DNA from: DASZTU01 sp035493835
GTDB taxonomy: Bacteria > Pseudomonadota > Alphaproteobacteria > Rhizobiales > Devosiaceae
Length of the DNA: 15,244 nucleotides
Assembly: GCA_035493835.1 (NCBI GenBank)
Contig: DATJHO010000081.1
Location: 1-15,244, forward strand
Reading direction: 5' to 3'
Below are positions 7,170-13,833 of this stretch, piece by piece (the first letter of the stretch is position 1; every line of letters begins with the position of its first letter). The notes beneath the pieces are model-generated. The model was given only the letters and a program-made list of their open reading frames with translations, made no database searches and was not told the DNA's origin. The position numbers and the translations under genes were made by a program.

Positions 7170-8117
7170 ATGACCTATGATGCCGTCACCCCCGAACAGC
7201 TCGCCAGATCGGTGATCGCGGTGCCCCCGCTGGCGCGGCGGCCCGACTACTCTTCCGATGCCGAGGGCAATCGGCGGATATTGGAGCATCTCGCTCGCGG
7301 CGGCGTGACGACTGCCCTCTATGGCGGCAATGCCAATTTCTACAATATCTCGGTCGCCGAGTTCGCAACGGTGCTGGATCAACTGGAGGAGGTCGCGCCG
7401 AAAGGCACCTGGCTGATCCCCTCGATCGGGCCGGATTTTGGCAAGGCCTGCGATCAGGTGTCCCTGCTCAAGGGCCGGGCGCTGCCGACCGCCATGGTGC
7501 TGCCGCTCAACTTTCCGACCACATCGTCGGGGGTTGCAACCGGCCTGCGCAAGATCGCCGACCTCTACGGCCGCCCGATCATCGCCTACGTAAAGGCGCT
7601 GGGCTACATCACCCCTGCCGATCTCGCCGCCGTGGTGGCGGACGGAGCGGTATGCGCGATCAAATACGCCGTGGTGCAGCAGGATCCGGCCGTCGATCCC
7701 TACCTCGAGGAGCTGGTACAGCTTGTCGATGTCAGGCGGATGGTATCCGGCATCGGCGAACGTCCGGCCATTGCGCACCTCACCAGGTTTGGCCTGAACG
7801 GCTTTACCTCCGGATCCGTCTGCGTCGCGCCGGGGATGTCAACCGGTATGCTGCGGGCCCTGAAGGCGGGGCGGGTCGATGAGGCAGCGCGGCTGCAGCA
7901 GAATTTCATTCCGCTAGAGGATTTGCGCGACAGTCATTCGCCGCTGCGCGTGCTCCATGCCGCGGTCGCGGCGGCGGGCATCGCCGAAACCGGGCCGCTC
8001 ATGCCGTTCCTCAGCAATCTCGACGACCAAAAGGTGCTGGCGGCCGTGGCCGAGGCGGCAAAGGCCCTGCTCGCCGCCGACGCCGCTTATCGGCCGCTGG
8101 CGCCGGCGATCGCCTAG
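7170..8117 (+). CDS. DHDPS/N-acetylneuraminate lyase-family protein (probable keto-acid aldolase)
   Basis: This 315-residue class I aldolase-type TIM barrel has its Schiff-base lysine most likely at K165 (VCAIKYAVV) and the partner tyrosine at Y140 (PIIAYVK). The substrate-carboxylate motif, usually GTTGE or GTNGE, reads YGGNANFYNIS (residues 51-61), so this is a divergent subfamily and not a lysine-pathway DapA. Segments LIPSIGPDFGKACDQ (82-96) and GFTSGSVCVAPGMS (211-224) are the other recognisable blocks. ATG 7170 is the only sensible start between the previous stop and the first conserved residues; no clear ribosome-binding site is seen, which suggests co-translation with the upstream gene. 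Context suggests it cleaves (or dehydrates) the 2-keto-3-deoxy acid made by the upstream dehydratase. The reaction is inferred, not shown. Confidence 0.82.
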   Translation: MTYDAVTPEQLARSVIAVPPLARRPDYSSDAEGNRRILEHLARGGVTTALYGGNANFYNISVAEFATVLDQLEEVAPKGTWLIPSIGPDFGKACDQVSLLKGRALPTAMVLPLNFPTTSSGVATGLRKIADLYGRPIIAYVKALGYITPADLAAVVADGAVCAIKYAVVQQDPAVDPYLEELVQLVDVRRMVSGIGERPAIAHLTRFGLNGFTSGSVCVAPGMSTGMLRALKAGRVDEAARLQQNFIPLEDLRDSHSPLRVLHAAVAAAGIAETGPLMPFLSNLDDQKVLAAVAEAAKALLAADAAYRPLAPAIA

Positions 8118-8124
8118 CGCTAAC

Positions 8125-8157
8125 GCCGCTCATCGTTTCAGGGAAACGATGAACGGC
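8125..8157. terminator. Strong hairpin after the DHDPS-family gene
   Basis: The arms tcatcgttt (8130-8138) and aaacgatga (8144-8152) pair perfectly over 9 bp around a 5-nt loop. Across one mismatch the stem is lengthened by gccg (8125-8128) and cggc (8154-8157). It begins 7 bp after the stop of the DHDPS-family gene and is followed by a weakly T-rich stretch, so it may end transcription or protect the 3' end. Confidence 0.55.
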
Positions 8158-8178
8158 CTTAAGTCCTTGTTATGTCGG

Positions 8179-8219
8179 GTTTCCGAACCGGAAAAGTGGT
8201 AACCACTTTTCCTGGAAAC
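8179..8219. repeat. Palindromic intergenic repeat between convergent genes
   Basis: An 11-bp perfect inverted repeat, ggaaaagtggt (8190-8200) and accacttttcc (8202-8212), has a single base between its arms. Outside a small asymmetric bulge, gtttcc (8179-8184) pairs with ggaaac (8214-8219). Sequences of this GGAAAAGTGG type recur between genes in many rhizobial genomes (from memory). It ends 3 bp before the GntR gene stop and can serve as a bidirectional terminator for the convergent DHDPS-family and GntR genes. Confidence 0.6.
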
Positions 8220-8222
8220 GCT

Positions 8223-8939
8223 TTAGGGCTGGCGGGTAACGTCGGTCAGGCGGCGCCGGGCCTGGCTCAGGTGGAACCGCATATAGGTCGAGGCGAGATC
8301 GGCATCGCCCATCTCGATCGCGTCGATGATCTGCTGATGTTCCTTGAGCACCGTGTCCCTGCGCTCGGCCGAGCCGAGGCGCGTCAGTCCCAGCGCCATG
8401 CCCATGAAACCGGCGAGTTCGACGCTGAGGCCGTCGAGCTGCCGCGCAAACAGCTCGTTGCCGCTGGCCAGTGCGATGGCGCGGTGAAAGGCCAGGTCCA
8501 ATTCCGGCCCGTGCGGCCCGGAGGACAGGGCGGAGCCAAGCGCCTTTGCCGCCGCGCGGATGTCGGCGAGATCGTTGAGCGATCGCCGCGACGCGGCCAG
8601 GCTGGCGGCGGCCGGCTCAAGTGCGATCCGCACCTCATAAACGCGCAAATAGCTGGCAAAATCGGCCGGCTCGATGAGGCGGGCGACGTCGGGGGAGGGG
8701 GCATGCGTCACGAAGGTGCCCGAGCCCCGGCGACTCTCGACCAGCCCATCCGCCTGCAGCCGCATCAGCGCTTCGCGCACGACCGGACGCGAGGCGCCGA
8801 AGGCGGTGCAGATCTCGCTTTCGGTCGGCAGCTTGTCGCCGGGGACTTTTACCCCATTGATGATCTGCTCCAGCAACTGGCCGTAGAGGATATCGGCGAG
8901 GCGGCGCTTCGGCGCCGGCGTGAGATGGAGTTTTTTCAT
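8223..8939 (-). CDS. GntR-family regulator, FadR/FCD subfamily, of the sugar-acid locus
   Basis: This 238-residue protein has an N-terminal winged helix (LADILYGQLLEQIINGVKVP, then GDKLPTESEICTAFGASRPV and VREALMRLQADGLVESRRGSG, residues 14-74). The C-terminal all-helical FCD ligand-binding domain keeps the metal set D148, H152, H201 and H223. FCD regulators with an intact metal site typically bind small organic acids, matching a sugar-acid pathway. The gene lies between the catabolic pair and the importer and is divergent from the importer. A GAGGAG ribosome-binding site stands just before ATG 8939. The perfect palindrome at 9129-9148 is the natural operator candidate. In most such systems the protein is a repressor released by a pathway intermediate; that is inference here. 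Confidence 0.92.
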   Translation of the reverse strand: MKKLHLTPAPKRRLADILYGQLLEQIINGVKVPGDKLPTESEICTAFGASRPVVREALMRLQADGLVESRRGSGTFVTHAPSPDVARLIEPADFASYLRVYEVRIALEPAAASLAASRRSLNDLADIRAAAKALGSALSSGPHGPELDLAFHRAIALASGNELFARQLDGLSVELAGFMGMALGLTRLGSAERRDTVLKEHQQIIDAIEMGDADLASTYMRFHLSQARRRLTDVTRQP

Positions 8940-9128
8940 TGCTCCTCGGGGACGCTAATCAAGGCCCAGTTCGTTGCAAACATCCCTCTATCAGTGGCGC
9001 GCAGTTCGGGCGAGCGCTTGTGGGAACTCAGGTGCCCGGTCGGGCTCGGCTGAAAGATCCTGTCTGCTGCAATTGGACGAAGTGAGCAGTCTGCTTGATT
9101 CGCGATCTATGGCGCTTGACGCTCTCTT

Positions 9129-9148
9129 CTATTTTTGATCAAAAATAG
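9129..9148. promoter_or_regulatory. Perfect 20-bp palindrome, candidate GntR operator of the importer operon
   Basis: CTATTTTTGATCAAAAATAG is perfectly symmetric around GATC. It sits between the divergent GntR and binding-protein genes, 36 bp before the ATG at 9185. A TTGACG hexamer at 9116-9121 lies just upstream, so the palindrome would occupy the spacer and -10 region of a promoter there. Its size, symmetry and position are those of a GntR-type operator. The remaining sequence from 8940 to 9128 shows no other structure that I can support. Confidence 0.7.
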
Positions 9149-9184
9149 CTCCAAGGGGTGCCGCGCTTTGGAGGAAGGCCGCGG

Positions 9185-10525
9185 ATGCAACCGCCCCAAC
9201 GGGAGGAATTCTTGGAGAATCAATCGAAGTGGACGCGGCGACGCGTCCTGGGCGCTTCTTTGGCTGGCGCTGCGCTGTTGGGCACGGGCCGGATCGGTAG
9301 TGCGCTGGCGGCACCGGCGCTGAAGAAGGGATCAAAGCTCACCTTCTGGGGTGGGCTGATCTTTTCCGATGCCGCCAACCAGCTGCTGACCGACGCCGTC
9401 AACAAATGGGGCGCCGACAACGGCATCGAGACGACCGTCGTGATGATCAACCAGAACGAGACCGTGCAGAAGGTCTCGGCGGCGGTGCAATCGGGGTCGA
9501 TGCCCGACGTGCTGGACCTGAGCCTCGACCTGCTCTCGGTACTGTCGCGGCAGGGCGTGTTCCTGCCGCTCGACGATCTCTACGCCGCGCTCGGTTCGGC
9601 GCAGGGTGGCTGGTATTCCGGCGTCGACAAGGCCGCGGCGCTGTCCGACGGCCGTACCGGCATTCCATTCGGCGTCGGCGGCAATTTGCTGCTCCGCCGC
9701 AACGACCTGCTGCAGCCGGCGGGTTTTGCCAAGGCACCTGCGACCTGGGCGGAACTGGTCACTCAGGCCGCCGCCATCAACAAGCCGCCGCTGTTCGGGC
9801 TGGGGCTGTCGCTCTCCAATGTCGGGGACGGCAATCTGCAGATTTCCGTGCTGCAGTCCTATGGCGGGCGGATCGGCGATGACGCCGGCAAGAATGCCAC
9901 CATCAAGTCGGACGCGACCAAGACCTATCTGCAATGGGTGAAGGATGCCTGGGACAAGAAGCTGTTCCCGCCCGGCAACACCACCTGGGACGGGGCCGGC
10001 GACAACCAGGCCTATCTCGCCGGGCAGGCGGCGTTCATCGCCAACACCGGCTCGGTCGGCATTGCCGCCAAAACGCAGGATCCGGACCTCTATGAGAGCA
10101 CGCTCTATTCCGCGCTGCCTGGCGGGCCGAAAGGCGTGATCTCACCGCTGCAGCCGCAACTACGTGCCATTCCCAAGACCAGCCAGAACCCCGATGCGGC
10201 GCGGGCGCTGGTCGAATATCTGTCGCAGCCCGAATTCATCAGCGGCTATTACACGCAAGCCATCTACGGCCCGGTGCTGCAGAACCAGGCCAAGTTCGAA
10301 GCCTTTGACGGCAAGGACCCGATCCATGCCGGCCTGCTCGATCTGGTGCAGCACGGCACCGCGCCCGGCTTCCCCGACGTCTACAACACCGCCTATGCCG
10401 ACGTCGCCAACAACTTCGTTGTTCCCAAGATGATCCAGCGCGTGGTGATCGATAGCTGGGACTTCGACAAGGCAATCGATGAAGCGCAGACCCAGGCGCA
10501 GGCGATCTACGACAAGTACAAGTGA
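9185..10525 (+). CDS. ABC transporter sugar-binding protein (family 1 solute-binding protein) with Tat-type signal
   Basis: From ATG 9185 the protein has 446 residues. The N-terminus has a twin-arginine motif TRRRVLGAS (residues 17-25), a hydrophobic stretch and an Ala-Leu-Ala site near 40-42, so export through Tat is likely. KLTFWGG begins the mature fold, and NQNETVQKVSAAVQSGSMPD (about 104-123), with LPGGPKGVISPLQ and DAARALVEYLSQPEF later, is typical of CUT1 sugar-binding proteins. Three in-frame starts are possible: GTG 9158, ATG 9185 (GGAGG 9 nt upstream) and TTG 9212 (GGGAGG 5 nt upstream). I chose ATG, though TTG has equally good spacing and still keeps the signal. It delivers substrate to the two permeases downstream. 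Substrate is not predictable; an oligouronide or uronate-related sugar fits the locus. Confidence 0.9.
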   Translation: MQPPQREEFLENQSKWTRRRVLGASLAGAALLGTGRIGSALAAPALKKGSKLTFWGGLIFSDAANQLLTDAVNKWGADNGIETTVVMINQNETVQKVSAAVQSGSMPDVLDLSLDLLSVLSRQGVFLPLDDLYAALGSAQGGWYSGVDKAAALSDGRTGIPFGVGGNLLLRRNDLLQPAGFAKAPATWAELVTQAAAINKPPLFGLGLSLSNVGDGNLQISVLQSYGGRIGDDAGKNATIKSDATKTYLQWVKDAWDKKLFPPGNTTWDGAGDNQAYLAGQAAFIANTGSVGIAAKTQDPDLYESTLYSALPGGPKGVISPLQPQLRAIPKTSQNPDAARALVEYLSQPEFISGYYTQAIYGPVLQNQAKFEAFDGKDPIHAGLLDLVQHGTAPGFPDVYNTAYADVANNFVVPKMIQRVVIDSWDFDKAIDEAQTQAQAIYDKYK

Positions 10526-10546
10526 AACGAGCCTCTCAGTGCCGGT

Positions 10547-10670
10547 GGCTACCCCTCACCCTGCCCCTCTCCCCAGAGGGGCGAGGGGACGATAGAGCCG
10601 CGAGGCTGGTCCCAGCTGAACCCTTGCCCCTCTGGGGAGAGGGTGGCCGGCAGGCCGGTGAGGGGTAGCC
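10547..10670. repeat. Long imperfect palindrome between binding-protein and permease genes
   Basis: Outer arms ggctacccctcacc (10547-10560) and ggtgaggggtagcc (10657-10670) pair 14/14. The inner arms at 10565-10587 and 10621-10643 pair 22/23. The left inner arm can also fold on itself (cccctct cccc agagggg). It fills the gap after the binding-protein stop and ends 5 bp before the first permease start. Position and form resemble the REP/BIME elements known from the malE-malF junction, where they stabilise the upstream mRNA so that much more binding protein than permease is made. That role is inferred here. Confidence 0.75.
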
Positions 10671-10675
10671 TCGGG

Positions 10676-11593
10676 ATGACGTTCATAGGCGACCCCATGC
10701 CAGCAAGACCCAAATCCATTCCCCGCGGCTCCCCCCGCCTTGCGACCTTCGCCTACCTGCTGGTGCTCCCCGCGGTGGTGCTGCTGCTGGGGCTGGTCGG
10801 CTATCCGTTCTTTTATGCGATCTACATCTCTTTCACCGACGCGGTGGTCGGCAATCCCGGCCACTGGATCGGCTTCGGCAACTTTGCCTATCTGGCGCAG
10901 AACCCGTCCTTCCTGAATTCGATCGTCAACACCGTCACCTTGGTGATCGCCACCGACGGGCTGAAGCTGCTGATCGGTTTGGGCCTGGCGCTGCTGGTCA
11001 ACCGGAAGTTCGTCGGCCGCGGGCTGGTGCGCTCGTTCCTGATGCTACCTTGGGCGATGCCGGCCTTCGTGGTGTTTCTCACCTGGCGGCTGCTCTATCT
11101 GCCGATCGGCGGCGGCCTCAGCCTCGTGCTGCAGGGGCTGGGCCTCAATTTCGGCATCATCGACTGGCTGGGCCAGCGGCAGACCGCCATGCCGTCGGTG
11201 ATCGTGGCGACGGTCTGGCGTGGCTTTCCGTTCTGGTTCATCAGCCTGCTTGCCGCGTTGCAGGCAATTCCTAATGAGCTTTATGAAGCCGCGCGGGTCG
11301 ATGGCGCCAATGCCTGGCAGCGCTTCTGGGCCGTGACCTTCCCCTCGATCCGAACGGTGATCATCGTCACCGCGCTGCTCTCCTCGATCTGGACGGCGAA
11401 CTCCTTCGAAAATGTCTGGCTCCTGACCCAGGGCGGCCCATCAGACGCGACCATGGTTTTTCCGGTGCTCGCCTTTTTCGGCATGCAGACGCAGCGGATC
11501 GGCGAAGCGGCGGCGGTTTCGGTCGCGACCTTGCCGGTGCTGGCGATCCTGGTGATCCTTGCCACCTCCCTCATGCACCGGGACGAGGACTGA
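10676..11593 (+). CDS. ABC sugar transporter permease, MalF/UgpA type (first permease)
   Basis: From ATG 10676 the protein has 305 residues and about six membrane helices; the first begins near residue 24 (FAYLLVLPAVVLLLGLVGYP). The cytoplasmic EAA loop, which docks onto the ATPase, is at about 201-224 (ELYEAARVDGANAWQRFWAV). Typical MalF-type segments ENVWLLTQGGPSDATMV and SFLMLPWAMPAFVV are present. The start is uncertain: ATG 10676 has GAGGGG 10 nt upstream, while ATG 10697 gives 298 residues and a better matching N-terminus but has a weak ribosome-binding site. Reading upstream to a GTG at 10643 would run into the palindrome and is unlikely. The stop overlaps the next start by one base, so the two permeases are translationally coupled. 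Confidence 0.92.
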   Translation: MTFIGDPMPARPKSIPRGSPRLATFAYLLVLPAVVLLLGLVGYPFFYAIYISFTDAVVGNPGHWIGFGNFAYLAQNPSFLNSIVNTVTLVIATDGLKLLIGLGLALLVNRKFVGRGLVRSFLMLPWAMPAFVVFLTWRLLYLPIGGGLSLVLQGLGLNFGIIDWLGQRQTAMPSVIVATVWRGFPFWFISLLAALQAIPNELYEAARVDGANAWQRFWAVTFPSIRTVIIVTALLSSIWTANSFENVWLLTQGGPSDATMVFPVLAFFGMQTQRIGEAAAVSVATLPVLAILVILATSLMHRDED

Positions 11594-12456
11594 TGCACAC
11601 CGCAACAAAAACCTCGGGGCTGAGTTCCGGCAGCCGTCTCTGGATCGGACGGATCGGCACCTTCGTGGTGGTCATGATCGCGCTGCTGCTGGTGCTGTTT
11701 CCCATCTATTGGATGGTGGTCACGTCGCTGAAACTGCCGCGCGACATCTACCGCACGCCCTCGCTCTGGCCGCATGCCTTCACCGGCGCCAACTATCAGG
11801 TCCTGCTGCAGCAAAAGGGTTTTCTGCTTAACATCGGCAACAGCCTCATCGTCTCGCTGACCGTGACGGTGATCGCCGTCATCATCGCCTCTTTCGCCGC
11901 CTATTCGATGGTTCGGTTCCGCTATCGCTTCCGCGGGCTGTTCGGGCGGGTGATCCTCTTTGCCTATTTGACGCCGACCTCGCTGCTGTTCATTCCGCTC
12001 TCGGTGGTGATGGCCCAATTGCACCTCGCCAACTCGCTGTTCGGGCTGATGCTGGTCTATTTGACCTTCGCCCTGCCGCTTTCGACCTGGCTGCTGCAGG
12101 GCTATTTCCGCTCGGTCCCCCGCGAACTCGAAGAGCAGGGAATGATCGATGGCCTGTCCCGAATGGGCGCGCTGCTCCGGATAGTGCTGCCGCTGTCGGC
12201 GCCGGGCCTCGCGGCGGTTGCGATCTTCACCTTCACCGGCGCGTGGAACGAATTGCTGCTGGCGCTGGTCTTGATCACCGATCCGGCGCAGCGCACGGCG
12301 CCATTGGCGCTCAACTATCTCATCACCAGCGATGTGTTGCCCTGGGGGCCGCTGATGGCGGGCGCCGTGCTCTCATCGGTGCCGCTGATGATCCTTTATT
12401 TCGTCGCCCAGCGCTTCATGGTGCAAGGCATGACCGCCGGTTCGGTCAAGGGCTAG
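11593..12456 (+). CDS. ABC sugar transporter permease, MalG/UgpE type (second permease)
   Basis: This 287-residue inner-membrane protein has a first helix at about residues 20-42 (TFVVVMIALLLVLFPIYWMV), followed by SLKLPRDIY, a MalG-type feature. The EAA loop at 178-200 (ELEEQGMIDGLSRMGALLRI) couples to the ATPase. The start ATG shares its A with the TGA of the first permease (TGATG). It forms the transport channel with the first permease. No gene for the nucleotide-binding subunit follows; the next gene, 35 bp on, is the mannonate dehydratase. Confidence 0.93.
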   Translation: MHTATKTSGLSSGSRLWIGRIGTFVVVMIALLLVLFPIYWMVVTSLKLPRDIYRTPSLWPHAFTGANYQVLLQQKGFLLNIGNSLIVSLTVTVIAVIIASFAAYSMVRFRYRFRGLFGRVILFAYLTPTSLLFIPLSVVMAQLHLANSLFGLMLVYLTFALPLSTWLLQGYFRSVPRELEEQGMIDGLSRMGALLRIVLPLSAPGLAAVAIFTFTGAWNELLLALVLITDPAQRTAPLALNYLITSDVLPWGPLMAGAVLSSVPLMILYFVAQRFMVQGMTAGSVKG

Positions 12457-12491
12457 CCGAAACAACAACTCGAACGTGAGGAGGAGAGAAA

Positions 12492-13535
12492 ATGTCGGAA
12501 CAGGGTATCCGTGTCGCGGTTGGTCAATTTAACGAAATGACCGACGAAAAACTGCGTTTTGCCGCCCAGATCGGCGTCAAGGGCATCCAGATGAACAACC
12601 CGAAACTGCCGGGCGATACGCGGTGGGAGGAAAAGGACATCCGGGCGCTGGTCGACAAGACCAAAGCGGCAGGTCTGGTGCTCGAAGCCATCGAGAACGT
12701 GCCGACCCATTTTTATAACAAGGCGATGCTGGGACTGCCGGGCCGCGACGAGCAGATCGCGCACTACCAGCAGACGGTGCGCAATGTCGGGCGAGCGGGC
12801 GTGCCGATCCTGGGGCTGCATTTCATGCCCAATTCGGTTTGGCGCACCGCGCGGCGCGCCCCGGGCCGTGGTGGTGCCGGCAACACCAAGTTCGACATGG
12901 CCGAGCTCGAGGGCAAGAGCAAGGAGGAGTGGCGCAAGTTCATGCCGACCAGCCTTGGCCGTGCCGATTCCATGCCGGTGTTCGACGAGCAGGATGGCAT
13001 CGTGACGGCGGATATGATGTGGGACAACTACACCTACTTCATGGATGCCGTTCTGCCGGTGGCCGAGGAGGCTGGGGTCAAGATCGCGCTCCATCCGGAC
13101 GACCCGCCGGTGCCGATGCTGGGCGGCGTGGCCCGCATCTTCAAGGCGCCCACCGACTTCAAGCGTGCCTATGAGCGCTATTCGAACAGCCCGTCCTGGG
13201 GGCTCGACCTTTGCCTCGGCTGCTGCTCGGAGATGCCGGGGGGCGAGACCAATGTGAAGGACATGATCGAGTTCTTCGCCCCGAAGGGACGCATCTTCTA
13301 CGTCCACTTCCGCGATGTGCAGGGCACGGTCCCGAACTTCATCGAGTGCTTCATCGGCGAGGGCAACTACAACCCGGCCGAGATCATGGCGCTGTTGAAA
13401 AAATCAGGGTTCACCGGCTTTTTGCTCGACGACCACGTGCCGCACATGGACGACGACACCGACTGGAACCACCGCGGCCGGGCGCATGCGATCGGCTATA
13501 TGCAGGGCCTTCTGCGGATGACCGAGGTCGCCTAG
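12492..13535 (+). CDS. uxuA: Mannonate dehydratase-like protein (UxuA family TIM barrel)
   Basis: This 347-residue enzyme would dehydrate D-mannonate to 2-keto-3-deoxy-D-gluconate. Recognisable blocks are ENVPTHFYNKAMLGLPGRDE (68-87), HFMPNSVWRT (110-119), ALHPDDPP (199-206), GLDLCLGCCSEMPGG (237-251), FYVHFRDVQG (269-278) and LLDDHVPHM (311-319). The likely Mn2+ ligands by family pattern are H201, C241, H272 and D313 or D314. It is a little shorter than E. coli UxuA (394, from memory). The cysteine cluster 241/244/245 and the Arg/Gly-rich segment 120-131 are unlike the classic enzyme, so a related acid-sugar substrate is possible. A very strong ribosome-binding site (GAGGAGGAGAG at 12478-12488) precedes ATG 12492, favouring high expression. 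It is the last gene of the importer operon. Confidence 0.85.
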   Translation: MSEQGIRVAVGQFNEMTDEKLRFAAQIGVKGIQMNNPKLPGDTRWEEKDIRALVDKTKAAGLVLEAIENVPTHFYNKAMLGLPGRDEQIAHYQQTVRNVGRAGVPILGLHFMPNSVWRTARRAPGRGGAGNTKFDMAELEGKSKEEWRKFMPTSLGRADSMPVFDEQDGIVTADMMWDNYTYFMDAVLPVAEEAGVKIALHPDDPPVPMLGGVARIFKAPTDFKRAYERYSNSPSWGLDLCLGCCSEMPGGETNVKDMIEFFAPKGRIFYVHFRDVQGTVPNFIECFIGEGNYNPAEIMALLKKSGFTGFLLDDHVPHMDDDTDWNHRGRAHAIGYMQGLLRMTEVA

Positions 13536-13576
13536 CGAAGGTGATCCCGTTGAGTTGTAGCCGTTACCGCGCGTCC

Positions 13577-13682
13577 CTCGTCATGGCCGGGCTTGACCCG
13601 GCCACCCATGATGCCTCGCCAAGTCCACCACCCGAGCTACTGGCAAGGCAGCATGGGTCCCCGGGTCAAGCCCGGGGATGGC
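13577..13682 (+). repeat. About 105-bp composite palindromic repeat, copy 1
   Basis: The element starts ctcgtcatggccggg and ends cccggggatggcg. It contains two small hairpins: ggccggg cttga cccggcc at 13585-13603 and tccccggg tcaag cccgggga at about 13658-13678. Its ends form terminal inverted repeats (GTCAT...ATGAC type; the right end here is degenerate, ATGGC). A second copy lies in inverted orientation at 14755-14858. It is an intergenic element of the kind spread widely in rhizobial genomes. It stands 41 bp after the mannonate dehydratase stop and may also end that transcript. Confidence 0.75.
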
Positions 13683-13757
13683 GACGTGGCGAGGCGCACG
13701 ACCAAATGCCGACCCCGCGATGGCCGCACCTCGCGTAGCGTTCCATCCTGTCTCCCT

Positions 13758-13808
13758 TGCCCCCTCATCCGGCGCTGACGCGCCACCTTCCTTGTGGGGA
13801 GGGGGGCA
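13758..13808. repeat. Second, unrelated palindromic intergenic element
   Basis: The arms tgccccc (13758-13764) and gggggca (13802-13808) enclose a perfect small hairpin, ggcgc tgac gcgcc (13771-13784). The form (CCCTCATCCGGCGC...GCGCCACCTTC...GGGGAG) is a common rhizobial intergenic repeat. It lies between copy 1 and the GntR stop at 13834 and could act as terminator of that gene, though no T-run is present. Confidence 0.5.
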
Positions 13809-13833
13809 GCAGCAGGGTGGGGGTGAGCCCCGC

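Noticed and set aside
8172..9053. Plus-strand open frame over the FCD-GntR gene (293 codons)
   Set aside because: The minus-strand protein has a complete winged helix and an FCD metal site; the plus-strand frame runs through the palindromic repeat and has no domain.
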